Assembly: GCA_016297945.1 (NCBI GenBank)
Contig: JAEDFR010000038.1
Location: forward strand, 1 to 19,091
From: Lachnospiraceae bacterium
GTDB lineage: Bacteria > Bacillota > Clostridia > Lachnospirales > Lachnospiraceae
DNA: 19,091 nt
Reading direction: 5' to 3'
Position numbers and translations under genes: made by a program. Below are positions 6,618-14,519 of this stretch, one piece after another. Position 1 is the first letter of the stretch. Every line of letters starts with the position of its first letter. The notes under the pieces were generated by a model. That model saw only the letters and a list, made by a program, of their open reading frames with translations. It was not told the origin of the DNA and searched no databases.

Positions 6618-8402
6618 ATGATTATTGATTCCAATATACAGATACCTTTCCATCCGATTGATTTAGACGATATGTGGTGGTATAAAGCAAGAGAAAAGGA
6701 AGATGATGTACAAGCCTGCGACAGCATTTTTGGCAGTATTTTTTTATGGTCAAAGGCTTATTATACAGAAGTGGCAAAGATTGCGGGATGTGCGGTTGCA
6801 CGCTATTTTATACAGGGTCAGCAGGTCTACAGTTATCCCATGGGCGGAACAGAAGAAAACAGGCAGCAGGCTGTGGAAATATTACTAAAGTTTGCGCATG
6901 CTAAAAATGAAAAGCTTTGGCTCTCGGTCTTTTCCGAATCGCAAAAGGCACATATACAAAAATATTTTCCGGGTATTTTTGAAATAGACGGCATTCGTGA
7001 CCGTTATGACTACGTATATGAGACAGAACGCCTTGCTACATTGAAGGGAAAAAAGCTTTCAGCAAAACGCAATCATATCAATCGCTTTATTGAGAAATAT
7101 GAATGGAGTTATGAAAAGATTACCCACGCGAATAAGGAATTGTGCTGGGAGATGGAACAAAACTGGTTAGAGCTGCACATGCAGGAGCTGGGGGAGGAAA
7201 AGCGGGAGCTTGAGGCCGAAAAGAAGGCTATCCGTACTGCATTGGATCATTTTGAAGAACTCAATTTTACCGGAGGCATTCTAAAAGCGGACGGTAAAGT
7301 CGTAGCCTTTACAATCGGTGAGCAATTAAACGAAGATACCATGGTTGTGCATTTTGAAAAGGCGTATCCGGATATGCAGGGAGCTTTTCAGATGATTAAC
7401 CGTGAGTTTGCAGCAAACAACTGTAAAGGAATGAAATATATCAATCGGGAAGAGGATACCGGAGACCCTGGACTTCGCAAAGCAAAGTTGTCTTATTATC
7501 CCGATCTGTTTGCGAAAAAATATTATGCCATCGAGAGTGATATTACCTATGCTTCCAAAGAGGATGAAGAACAGATTATAGAGCTTTGGAAAGAATGTTT
7601 TGGCGATGATGAGCGTTATATCCGTTTTTATCTGGAACATCGTTTTACAGAAGATAATATGCTTTGTATTCGTGAGAATGGAAAAATTGTGTCTATGGCA
7701 AGCTTCCTTACGGCAACATTAAAATGTCCGGTTGAGAGCAAGGATATCAGCATGCAGAGCGCAGAAGTTTTGTATGTCTATGCGGTAGCAACCGGATTTG
7801 AATTTCGCAATAAAGGCTATGCTGCAAAAATTATTCAGCACGCTTTTCGCAAATGGAAGAAACCACTTATTTTACAACATGCATCAGAAATCCTTGAAAG
7901 TTATTATGAAAAGCATGGATTTGTGACGTGTTTTAAAAGATATCTGTATGATTTTGCAGCAGAAAATCTGCTTCCCGGTGTCGTTGATACCCATGGAGAA
8001 TTTGAAATCATCCGTGATTTTACAGAGGAAGTCATCCAAGACTACGAAGAAAAACGAAATGCCTTTTTTGACGGACGTATGTATGTGAAATGGGACTATG
8101 AGGCGCTTTCATATGCACTTAGGGAAAATGCATTTGCCGGCGGATATTTAGTTAAGGCTAATCAGGGATATCTGCTTTGCAGAGTCGAAGAAGGTGCCGT
8201 AAGGATTGTGGAATCCCTGATTCATTTCGATGAACTGAAAAGCGATTTCTTGCAGGGAGTCTTGCAGAAATTGTGTCAAAAAGATAATTGTCATATTTTG
8301 TGGGTCCACAATCGAGGCGGAATGATTTTACCGACAAAAGAGAGTGCGCAAATCATTGAAAACTCTTCTAAAAAGGGCTATCTTGGATTGACATTGGATT
8401 GA
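6618..8402 (+). CDS. DUF2156 (LPG-synthase C-like) fused to a GNAT acetyltransferase
   Basis: This 594-residue protein appears to be a two-part acyltransferase fusion. Residues 1 to about 302 look like DUF2156, the acyltransferase fold shared with the aminoacyl-phosphatidylglycerol synthase C-terminal domain. The signature stretch is around 145-158 (KKLSAKRNHINRF), with a second near 275-302 (INREEDTGDPGLRKAK, ending with YYPDLFAKKY). From about 308 there is a GNAT domain with the acetyl-CoA loop R397-N-K-G-Y-A-A403 preceded by LYVYAVAT. Residues 460-594 form a further domain, possibly Eis-like, that I cannot name firmly. No membrane segments are present, so it lacks the flippase part of MprF. 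The start at 6618 is set by GGAGG at 6603-6607; an upstream in-frame TTG at 6573 has no such site. Divergence from an LtaS-like gene suggests an envelope role, but a substrate cannot be deduced. Confidence 0.82.
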   Translation: MIIDSNIQIPFHPIDLDDMWWYKAREKEDDVQACDSIFGSIFLWSKAYYTEVAKIAGCAVARYFIQGQQVYSYPMGGTEENRQQAVEILLKFAHAKNEKLWLSVFSESQKAHIQKYFPGIFEIDGIRDRYDYVYETERLATLKGKKLSAKRNHINRFIEKYEWSYEKITHANKELCWEMEQNWLELHMQELGEEKRELEAEKKAIRTALDHFEELNFTGGILKADGKVVAFTIGEQLNEDTMVVHFEKAYPDMQGAFQMINREFAANNCKGMKYINREEDTGDPGLRKAKLSYYPDLFAKKYYAIESDITYASKEDEEQIIELWKECFGDDERYIRFYLEHRFTEDNMLCIRENGKIVSMASFLTATLKCPVESKDISMQSAEVLYVYAVATGFEFRNKGYAAKIIQHAFRKWKKPLILQHASEILESYYEKHGFVTCFKRYLYDFAAENLLPGVVDTHGEFEIIRDFTEEVIQDYEEKRNAFFDGRMYVKWDYEALSYALRENAFAGGYLVKANQGYLLCRVEEGAVRIVESLIHFDELKSDFLQGVLQKLCQKDNCHILWVHNRGGMILPTKESAQIIENSSKKGYLGLTLD

Positions 8403-8414
8403 TCATGGGATGCA

Positions 8415-8453
8415 TCAGCACTGGATTGATCAGACTGTGTCAGCACTGGATTG
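8415..8453 (+). repeat. 14-bp direct repeat just after the DUF2156-GNAT stop
   Basis: TCAGCACTGGATTG occurs exactly at 8415-8428 and 8440-8453, a 25-bp period. A degenerate third copy (ACATTGGATTGATCA) forms the last codons and stop of the preceding gene. The 66-bp gap to the convergent hydrolase gene is made mostly of these copies; no clear terminator hairpin is visible there. Confidence 0.8.
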
Positions 8454-8468
8454 CGGATTGAAACAGGA

Positions 8469-9416
8469 CTACTTTTTGGTCTGTCTGTGTAACCAGGCAA
8501 TGGCCAAATCCATCCATGGCTGAACCGCTTCGACAATTTGTGAATCGTCGCGGGCAGTCGTTTTTGTACCAAGAGCCAATCCATGCCCGCCTTCACCAAA
8601 AATGTGTAATTCATAGGGAATATGAAATTTTTCCAAAGCAGTCACGAATTTTAGGGCATTGGCAGGTAAAATCAGATTGTCCTGCGCCGTATGCCAGATA
8701 AAAGTCGGTGGAGTATCAATGGAAACCTGATTTTGCAAAGAATAGAATTTTTCGTTTTCTTTGGTATAGGGACCGCCAAAAATGTAGGCATTCATGGCTG
8801 CTTCAAAATCTACAAAATATCTTTTTTCCCGTTTGTCCATGACAAAAATCTGCTCAAGCGGCATATTCGGATGAATCATGTCATAGGAAATGTCTGTTAT
8901 CTTCATATCGGGAGTTGTACCGATGTCCAGGCGATTAGTAGAGGATGCAAGATCCAAAACCGGATATCCCAAAATCATACCATTGGGACGGATTAATTCG
9001 GGACAATCCGCATAATCGGGAAGCTGCAGGGCGTTATTCCAGAATACACCGAGAGAAGCCGCAACATGGGCACCTGCTGAAAAACCGGAAACAAAAACCT
9101 TGTCCGGATTAACATGCCACTCTTTGCTGTGGCGGCGCACATAAGAAACAGCGTCTGCCAGATCCTTTAAAGGTCCCGGCATAACTGCAAACTCATTGAC
9201 ACCATAATGAAGAACAATTGCATGAAAACCTGCGGCAACATATTGCAGTGCAATCGGTGTTGCCTCTCTGTCGGAAAGATAATGATAGCCGCCGCCGGGA
9301 CAGATAATCACGACAGGACGGATGACATTATGCTGAAAGTCTTTTGAATCCTCTATAATAAATGTATTAATATATACTTTTCGTTCTTTCGCTAAAAAAA
9401 TCTTTTTGCAATACAT
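8469..9416 (-). CDS. Alpha/beta-hydrolase, acetyl esterase/lipase type
   Basis: This 315-residue cytoplasmic protein has no signal peptide and belongs to the alpha/beta-hydrolase fold near the carboxylesterase / acetyl-xylan-esterase-like group. The oxyanion-hole segment is CPGGGY at 39-44 and the nucleophile elbow is GFSAG at 111-115, with Ser113. The acid is probably Asp246 (HTAQDNLI) and the base His278 (GEGGHGLALG), so the triad looks complete. Such enzymes remove acetyl or other short acyl groups from carbohydrates or small esters in gut anaerobes; that is family knowledge, and no glycan-degradation gene sits next to it here. The start has GAGGA seven bases upstream. The upstream gene on the same strand ends 109 bases away, with a possible promoter in the gap, so it may be transcribed alone. 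Confidence 0.88.
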   Translation of the reverse strand: MYCKKIFLAKERKVYINTFIIEDSKDFQHNVIRPVVIICPGGGYHYLSDREATPIALQYVAAGFHAIVLHYGVNEFAVMPGPLKDLADAVSYVRRHSKEWHVNPDKVFVSGFSAGAHVAASLGVFWNNALQLPDYADCPELIRPNGMILGYPVLDLASSTNRLDIGTTPDMKITDISYDMIHPNMPLEQIFVMDKREKRYFVDFEAAMNAYIFGGPYTKENEKFYSLQNQVSIDTPPTFIWHTAQDNLILPANALKFVTALEKFHIPYELHIFGEGGHGLALGTKTTARDDSQIVEAVQPWMDLAIAWLHRQTKK

Positions 9417-9461
9417 GAATAAATCCTCATTCCTCTATCAATATTTCTTGTTATTGCATCC

Positions 9462-9488
9462 AATATGTATTCATGTTAATCATGTCAA
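9462..9488 (-). promoter_or_regulatory. Possible promoter for the esterase gene
   Basis: On the minus strand a perfect TTGACA (complement of 9483-9488) is followed after 15 bases by CATATT (9462-9467). The -35 is ideal but the spacing is short and the -10 mediocre. It lies about 45 bases upstream of the esterase start in a 109-bp gap. Confidence 0.35.
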
Positions 9489-9525
9489 GATGCATTGCAT
9501 TTCCTATGACTTGCATGGTAAATCA

Positions 9526-10413
9526 TCATGATTGAGCAGATGCACTACCTGTACGGTATTTCTTTAACAGCTCGTCCATTTCATCTTCATCTTTAATCAG
9601 TTCCGGTCCGTTTAACTGATGCTTTAATCCCTTGCTTTCCAAAAAACGATAAGCAATCATAAAAGTGGCATCATCAAAAGAAGTAAAAAACTGTGAGTTG
9701 ATGCGTTCAATCTTTTCTGCGGTTGACATGGAAGAAAGCTTGTCTGCAAAACGGAAGACCTCTTCAAACGCATACATTGCAATTGATTCCTGCTGTCTGA
9801 TATCGGACGTAATCTCCTGAACATGAAATACGTACATATAGACACGAAGCCATTGTGTGCGTCCGGGGAACCATTCGTAGATGACATTGTATTTCTGATT
9901 CATGCTCTGCACTTCACGGTTCCAGATCTCTGACATATAGGAAGAGTTTGTGATATTTTGTATCTGTTCATCGGTTAAGCAAAGATGGTATTTTTCATTG
10001 AAATCACGAATGATTTTTTTACGCTTTTTAATTGCTTTTGGAAGCGGATCATATTTAACGGTATCGACATAAGATTGTTGTGGCTGCGTTCCTGCCTGTG
10101 TCTTTGCCTGTGCCCTTGCCTGTGTCGGACGGCTGGTGGTCCGGCTGTTGCCTTTTTCTTTATCCCAGCGCTTCGGATCCCATCCGTACTGTTTTTCCCG
10201 TTCCTTTGATTCTTTATTCTTCTGTGCATTGATAATCAGATATAGGATGATACCAATGATAGCCAGAATTCCGACCGGTCCAAGAATTGTGGAAATGATT
10301 CCCAAAGCAACACATCCGAAAATCAAAAGCCGGAAAAAATCTGCATGACGGTTATCCGGTTGTGTTTTACTATATAATATAATGATGAAAATAATAAAAA
10401 ATACAATTCCCAT
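9526..10413 (-). CDS. Membrane-anchored protein of unknown function
   Basis: This 295-residue protein matches no family I recognise. The N-terminus is hydrophobic: a first helix at about 2-14 and a longer hydrophobic stretch at about 27-61 that could be one or two helices around GPVG. A basic, Lys/Glu-rich segment follows (65-88), then a low-complexity Thr/Ala/Gln/Arg linker (about 90-115, RAQAKTQAGTQPQQ) and a soluble, mainly helical domain (about 120-275) rich in aromatic residues (YEWFPGRTQWLRVYMYVF). An acidic segment (KDEDEMDELLKKY) precedes a small polar tail. The layout suggests a soluble domain tethered to the membrane, probably facing the cytoplasm given the positive residues after the helices. 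The start is supported by AGGAG ten bases upstream. It is on the same strand as the esterase but 109 bp away, so a shared operon is uncertain. Confidence 0.72.
   Translation of the reverse strand: MGIVFFIIFIIILYSKTQPDNRHADFFRLLIFGCVALGIISTILGPVGILAIIGIILYLIINAQKNKESKEREKQYGWDPKRWDKEKGNSRTTSRPTQARAQAKTQAGTQPQQSYVDTVKYDPLPKAIKKRKKIIRDFNEKYHLCLTDEQIQNITNSSYMSEIWNREVQSMNQKYNVIYEWFPGRTQWLRVYMYVFHVQEITSDIRQQESIAMYAFEEVFRFADKLSSMSTAEKIERINSQFFTSFDDATFMIAYRFLESKGLKHQLNGPELIKDEDEMDELLKKYRTGSASAQS
10091..10126 (-). repeat. Three 12-bp tandem units in the linker of the membrane protein
   Basis: Units CCTGCCTGTGTC, TTTGCCTGTGCC and CTTGCCTGTGTC (plus strand) follow one another. On the minus strand they encode four-residue steps of the T-Q-A-R / A-Q-A-K / T-Q-A-G type, the flexible linker between membrane anchor and soluble domain. 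Length polymorphism by slippage is plausible. Confidence 0.8.
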
Positions 10414-10545
10414 TAGGTGTCATCTCCTGTAGCGTATGTAATAAATATACTATCATATTTGGAGGGTAATTAAAAGGCAAATTACAAAGCACAAAGTAAT
10501 GCTCAAAATAATATAAACAAATGCTCAAAGCAATAAAAGCAAACT

Positions 10546-10578
10546 TTCTTTGCAAAGAATATTTCATTATTATATAAT
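10546..10578 (+). promoter_or_regulatory. Sigma-A promoter of the amidase gene with overlapping palindrome
   Basis: TTGCAA (10550-10555), a 17-base spacer and a perfect TATAAT (10573-10578) make a good housekeeping promoter about 90 bases upstream of the amidase start. A perfect 14-bp palindrome TTCTTTGCAAAGAA (10546-10559) covers the -35 box, the position expected for a repressor operator. The promoter is sound; the operator role is inference. Confidence 0.65.
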
Positions 10579-10600
10579 ACTGATGTTGATGTCATAAGGT

Positions 10601-10648
10601 ATTTTGATACTATGATTGAAATTGGATTTTGACACTATGATTGAAATT
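10601..10648 (+). repeat. 23-bp direct repeat in the amidase 5' leader
   Basis: ATTTTGATACTATGATTGAA plus ATT at 10601-10623 recurs at 10626-10648 with a single T-to-C change, giving a 25-bp period. The pair lies between the -10 box and the ribosome binding site and so would be transcribed in the leader. It could be a recent tandem duplication or a two-copy binding site. Confidence 0.85.
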
Positions 10649-10674
10649 AAAAAATGGAAAAGGGTAGAGAGAAA

Positions 10675-11820
10675 ATGATGAGAAAAAGAATGCCTTTTAT
10701 TCAAATACTGATGTGTAGTATGATAATCTTTCTTTTTATTGGGATCGTGGGTTGCTCAAAAAAGGAAAATGACGGTAGCGAGTTGTCAGATGGCGAAAAT
10801 ATACAGATAACAGAAGCAACCGAAACAGAAAAAACGGAAACGGAAAAGTCTGAATTAGCAGGAAGTGATATCGAAGATAGCGTTACCATATCCCCAACTG
10901 AAAATGATGATGCAGGATCAGACGCGGAAGGAATCGCCGATAGTATAGAGATGCAGGAAACACAGGAGACGGTTACGTATTCAGAAGAAGATTTAGAAGA
11001 AGTATATACGACTTCAACATTAAATATTCGCAAAGGTCCAAGTAAAGAAGCGGATGTTTATCAATTGGTTTCCGGACATACGCAGTTGTTTCGTATTGCG
11101 GATGACGGCGAATGGAGTCGTATTTATTTTGATGGTGGAGTTTATTATGCCGCCAGTGAATTTTTGAAAGTAAAAGCGGAAGGCAGTAACGGATATGTTG
11201 TTGTGATTGATGCGGGACATCAGTCCAAAGGAAATTCCGAGAAAGAACCGATTGGTCCCGGCGCTACGGAAACCAAAGCAAAGGTGTCCGGTGGAACCAG
11301 CGGAAAAACCAGTGGGCTTGCAGAGTATCAGCTGACATTACAGGTAGCGTTAAAATTGCAGCTTGAATTGGAAGCACGTGGATATGAAGTAATCATGGTC
11401 CGTACCTCGAATGATGTAAACATCAGCAATTCCGAAAGAGCCGCCGTTGCCAACAATGCAGGCGCAAATGCCTTTATCCGGATTCATGCCAACGGCTCAG
11501 AAGATACTTCTGTCAATGGCGCCATGACGATCTGTCAGACCGCTTCCAATCCCTACAATGGAAATCTCGCTTTAGAGAGTAAGGCCTTATCGCAGAACGT
11601 ATTGGATGCTTTTGTAGCTGCAACCGGCTGCAAAAAACAATATGTCTGGGAAACGGATACCATGAGCGGCATTAACTGGTGTCAGGTTCCCGTAACCATT
11701 ATTGAGATGGGGTACATGACCAATCCCACAGAGGATGCTGCAATGGCAAGTGAAGATTATCAGAATAAAATGGTTATGGGAATGGCGAATGGAATCGATC
11801 AATATTTAGCAGGTCGTTAA
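10675..11820 (+). CDS. Lipoprotein N-acetylmuramoyl-L-alanine amidase (SH3 + Amidase_3)
   Basis: This peptidoglycan hydrolase, 381 residues, cleaves the bond between N-acetylmuramic acid and the stem peptide. A lipoprotein signal ends in the lipobox IVGC with Cys27, so it should be lipid-anchored on the outer face of the membrane. An acidic, Thr/Glu/Ser-rich spacer (about 28-105) is followed by a bacterial SH3 wall-binding domain (about 109-168, TLNIRKGPS). The Amidase_3 domain (176-381) shows the zinc ligands H182 (DAGHQ), E217 (GLAEYQLTLQ) and H271 (RIHANG), and catalytic E344 (IIEMGYMTN). Start: AAGGG at 10661-10665 fits ATG 10675 (or 10678); the in-frame ATG at 10654 has no site upstream. 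It precedes the flagellar operon and could help open the wall for flagella or separate daughter cells, but it has its own promoter. Confidence 0.92.
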   Translation: MMRKRMPFIQILMCSMIIFLFIGIVGCSKKENDGSELSDGENIQITEATETEKTETEKSELAGSDIEDSVTISPTENDDAGSDAEGIADSIEMQETQETVTYSEEDLEEVYTTSTLNIRKGPSKEADVYQLVSGHTQLFRIADDGEWSRIYFDGGVYYAASEFLKVKAEGSNGYVVVIDAGHQSKGNSEKEPIGPGATETKAKVSGGTSGKTSGLAEYQLTLQVALKLQLELEARGYEVIMVRTSNDVNISNSERAAVANNAGANAFIRIHANGSEDTSVNGAMTICQTASNPYNGNLALESKALSQNVLDAFVAATGCKKQYVWETDTMSGINWCQVPVTIIEMGYMTNPTEDAAMASEDYQNKMVMGMANGIDQYLAGR

Positions 11821-11921
11821 TGTGTATTGTGATTTGTGCTTAAATCTTCATAATTTGCACGTGTTTGTTGTAATTAAAATAGGCACATAGAAAATTTTGA
11901 CTAAAATATTTTTCAGAAAAC

Positions 11922-11948
11922 TAAAGTTTTAAAAATTCCTTCCGATAA
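11922..11948 (+). promoter_or_regulatory. Sigma-28 (SigD/FliA) promoter of the late flagellar operon
   Basis: TAAAGTTT (11922-11929), 11 bases, then TCCGATAA (11941-11948) matches the enterobacterial FliA consensus TAAAGTTT-N11-GCCGATAA at 15 of 16 positions, and equally the Bacillus SigD pattern TAAA-N15-GCCGATAT at 10 of 12. It lies 42 bases before flgM, leaving a leader of about 35 bases. FlgM inhibits sigma-28, so this predicts feedback control of the operon. Confidence 0.9.
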
Positions 11949-11990
11949 ACATAATAAGACATAGCACATTCCAGGGAAGGAGGGAGTCTT

Positions 11991-12266
11991 ATGCGTATCG
12001 GAAATTATCAAATGATACAGCAGATTTACAACACAACCAAACCCGCAAGCACAGGAAAAACACAGAAAAAAGGATTTTCTGATGTAGTATCCATTTCCAA
12101 TGCAGGAAAAGATGTTTCTGCAGCAAAAGCAGCAGTAGCAGCTTCGCCTGATGTCAGAACAGAGCTTGTGGACTCCATCAAATCCCGGATTCAGGCCGGA
12201 ACATATGATGTGAGTGCAGATGATTTTGCAGACAAACTGGTTGCAAAATTCAATGGGGAGTTTTAA
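11991..12266 (+). CDS. flgM: FlgM, anti-sigma-28 factor
   Basis: FlgM (91 residues) binds and holds the flagellar sigma factor sigma-28 until the hook is finished; in enterobacteria it is then exported through the completed hook. The N-terminus MRIGNYQMIQQIYN and a polar, disordered-looking first half (15-45, with VSISNAGKDV) precede the helical C-terminal part (about 52-87, SPDVRTELVDSIKSRIQAGTY then DVSADDFADKLVAKF) that contacts sigma. The length is usual for the family. A very strong GGAAGGAGGGAG site lies just upstream. It is the first gene of the operon and is driven by a sigma-28 promoter, so the regulator controls its own transcription. Two flagellar-junction genes and their chaperone follow. 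Confidence 0.93.
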   Translation: MRIGNYQMIQQIYNTTKPASTGKTQKKGFSDVVSISNAGKDVSAAKAAVAASPDVRTELVDSIKSRIQAGTYDVSADDFADKLVAKFNGEF

Positions 12267-12316
12267 TTCAGAAGTTTTCATTCAGAGATGAATGTACAGA
12301 AAATGAGGTAATTCCA

Positions 12317-12835
12317 ATGGCTAGTCTTATGGAAAACTTAATGGACCTGTTAGAGCGGGAAAATAGTGAATATGAAAAGTTATTGGAATTATCCATGAAT
12401 AAAACCCCGGTTATTATCGAAGGCAATATTGAAATGCTGGAAAAAATCACGGATGATGAAAATGTTATTGTCGGCAGGGTAAATTCCCTTGATAAACAGC
12501 GTGAGCAGGTTATGAAGGACATTGCCGCAGTATTGAACAAGGATGTTCAAAATCTGAAACTGACACAACTGACCCTGCTTCTTGCCGAAAGACCGAAGGA
12601 GCAGAAACGGTTAGCAGCGATTCACACAAAATTAAAGATTACGACAGAGCAGTTAGTCAGAGTAAATGAGCACAACAGGGATTTGATCACCAGATCCTTG
12701 GAGATGGTTCAGTACAATATGAATGTTGTCAAAAGTTTAAAGACAGCGCCTGAAACAGCAAATTACACGCGGGGTGCCTACAATGCAGGCAGTACCATAG
12801 GCGGAGGGCAAAAGAGCTTTGATGCAAAGCAATAG
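12317..12835 (+). CDS. flgN: FlgN-family chaperone for FlgK/FlgL export
   Basis: This 172-residue cytoplasmic protein is predicted to be almost all helix (repeated ELLEREN, EKLLELSMNK, RVNSLDKQREQVMKDI), as in FlgN, the type III export chaperone that binds the C-terminal ends of the hook-filament junction proteins FlgK and FlgL. The tail (about 145-172) is Gly/Ala/Tyr-rich and probably disordered. GAGGT precedes the start, and the gene begins 50 bases after flgM and ends 19 bases before the first flgK, exactly where the FlgN gene sits in Bacillus and Clostridia. Primary sequence is poorly conserved in this family, so the call leans on length, helical pattern and position. Confidence 0.87.
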   Translation: MASLMENLMDLLERENSEYEKLLELSMNKTPVIIEGNIEMLEKITDDENVIVGRVNSLDKQREQVMKDIAAVLNKDVQNLKLTQLTLLLAERPKEQKRLAAIHTKLKITTEQLVRVNEHNRDLITRSLEMVQYNMNVVKSLKTAPETANYTRGAYNAGSTIGGGQKSFDAKQ

Positions 12836-12854
12836 CCACGCGAGGTGATAACAT

Positions 12855-14489
12855 ATGTCATTATTCGGAAATTTATATATCGGAAACAGCGGACTGCAGA
12901 CGAGCCAGAATGCTTTAAATACCGTTGCCCACAACTTAACCAATGTGGATACGGTAGGATATACAAGGCAGCAGGTGGCACAGTCCGATCGTACATACAA
13001 TACTATATCGGTAAACGCATCGATCGTTTCTAATAAGCAGACGGGTCTGGGTGTTTTCTATTCAGAAACCCGTCAGGTCAGAGATTTTTTTCTGGATCAG
13101 ACCTATCGCGAAGAAAACGGTCGTTTGTCTTTCTATAACGTGACCTATACGACGTTCAAGGAAGTGGAAGATACGTTAGGAGAGCTGGATGGAGAATCCT
13201 TTAACGATTCCCTTACCAACTTTTGGGAATCCATTGAAGAGCTTGCCAAGGAACCTTCCAGTAGTGTCAAACAGGGATTGTTTATTCAACGTGCCAATCA
13301 GTTTTTGGAACGGGCAAAAGCTGTTTATACGGATTTGAGCGATTTACAGGACAATCTCAATGAAAAAGTAAAGACAGACATCGACCGTGTCAACGAAATA
13401 TCCAAACGAATTTTTGATTTAAATAACAGTATCCTCAAAATCGAGTGTGCCGGCGTGGAGCGTGCAAATGATTTAAGGGATGAAAGAAATGCCCTGTTGG
13501 ATGAACTGGGCGGCCTTATGAACATTTCCTATAAAGAAGATGTGGATGGAGCCGTCATGGTCAAGGCAGAGGGGCATGCCCTGGTCACACGTGGAGCATC
13601 CTATGACATTGCGTTATACCAAGATCCCAACAACGGCTTATATACCCCTTATTGGAAAATGGATGCAAGACTGGATGAGGCAGGCATTCCGGATATATCC
13701 AACTGTAAGGTTTATGATTTGACCCTTCCTATTTCGACTGCAAGAAATACGGACGTGGGTAGTATTAAGGCAGAACTTCTTGCACGCGGTGATACAAGAG
13801 CAAATTACACCTATTTAGACAGACCGGATTACAACGAGACAACGGCACAGTCCGTTATCATGAATGTACAGGCTGAATTTGATTCCCTGATTCATTCCAT
13901 TGTTACAAAAGTGAATGAAGTATTTGCTTCGGTAGCGGACAAAGATAACGGATATATGGTTGATAAGGACGGTAATCCTTTGCAGATATTCCAAAAGATT
14001 GCATCAGATGGCTATGATGCAGCCGGCAATTTTATTGCAGAAGACCCTACGGAAGAAAAAGGAACAACCCTTTATACCGTTGCAAATCTGACCATCAATG
14101 AGGATTTGATGAAAGAAGCTACCCTGATTGGACTTATTAAACCGGATCAATCGGAAGATTTTGAGCTGATCAAACAACTGCAGGATGTCTTTACCGCAGA
14201 AGAATATGTGCTCAATCCCAATGTGGTGACTAAGACGAATTTGATTGATTTTTATTCTAATCTGGTTTCACAGATCGGAAGTAGCGGTTCGGTATTTAAG
14301 AGCGTTTATATCAATCAGGAGACCACCGTTAACAGCACGGAATTTGCCCGTCAGCAGGTTGTCGGAGTATCGGATGATGAAGAATTGAATAATATGATTA
14401 AATTCCAGAATGCATACAATGCAAACAGCCGTTTTATTAATGCAATCAATGAAATGATTGAGCATATTATCAATACATTGGGAACCTAA
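12855..14489 (+). CDS. flgK: FlgK, hook-filament junction protein (HAP1), first copy
   Basis: This 544-residue protein caps the hook and joins it to the filament together with FlgL. The N-terminal D0 helix motif is NLYIGNSGLQTSQNALNT, followed by the rod/hook/HAP signature HNLTNVDTVGYTRQQV (about 28-46). The C-terminal D0 region is DDEELNNMIKFQNAYNANSR, then NAINEMIEHIINTLGT, matching the typical FlgK ending. The central part (about 220-430) is the variable D2/D3 surface region. The length is close to Salmonella FlgK (553). GAGGTGA lies ahead of the start. It is the more conventional of two adjacent FlgK proteins; export would use the chaperone encoded just upstream. Confidence 0.95.
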   Translation: MSLFGNLYIGNSGLQTSQNALNTVAHNLTNVDTVGYTRQQVAQSDRTYNTISVNASIVSNKQTGLGVFYSETRQVRDFFLDQTYREENGRLSFYNVTYTTFKEVEDTLGELDGESFNDSLTNFWESIEELAKEPSSSVKQGLFIQRANQFLERAKAVYTDLSDLQDNLNEKVKTDIDRVNEISKRIFDLNNSILKIECAGVERANDLRDERNALLDELGGLMNISYKEDVDGAVMVKAEGHALVTRGASYDIALYQDPNNGLYTPYWKMDARLDEAGIPDISNCKVYDLTLPISTARNTDVGSIKAELLARGDTRANYTYLDRPDYNETTAQSVIMNVQAEFDSLIHSIVTKVNEVFASVADKDNGYMVDKDGNPLQIFQKIASDGYDAAGNFIAEDPTEEKGTTLYTVANLTINEDLMKEATLIGLIKPDQSEDFELIKQLQDVFTAEEYVLNPNVVTKTNLIDFYSNLVSQIGSSGSVFKSVYINQETTVNSTEFARQQVVGVSDDEELNNMIKFQNAYNANSRFINAINEMIEHIINTLGT

Positions 14490-14519
14490 GGAAAATAAAT
14501 GGTGATGTATTAGATGAAA

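Noticed and set aside
12737..13000. Minus-strand frames opposite the flgN/flgK junction
   Set aside because: They are antisense shadows of two well-supported genes, with Cys-rich improbable composition.
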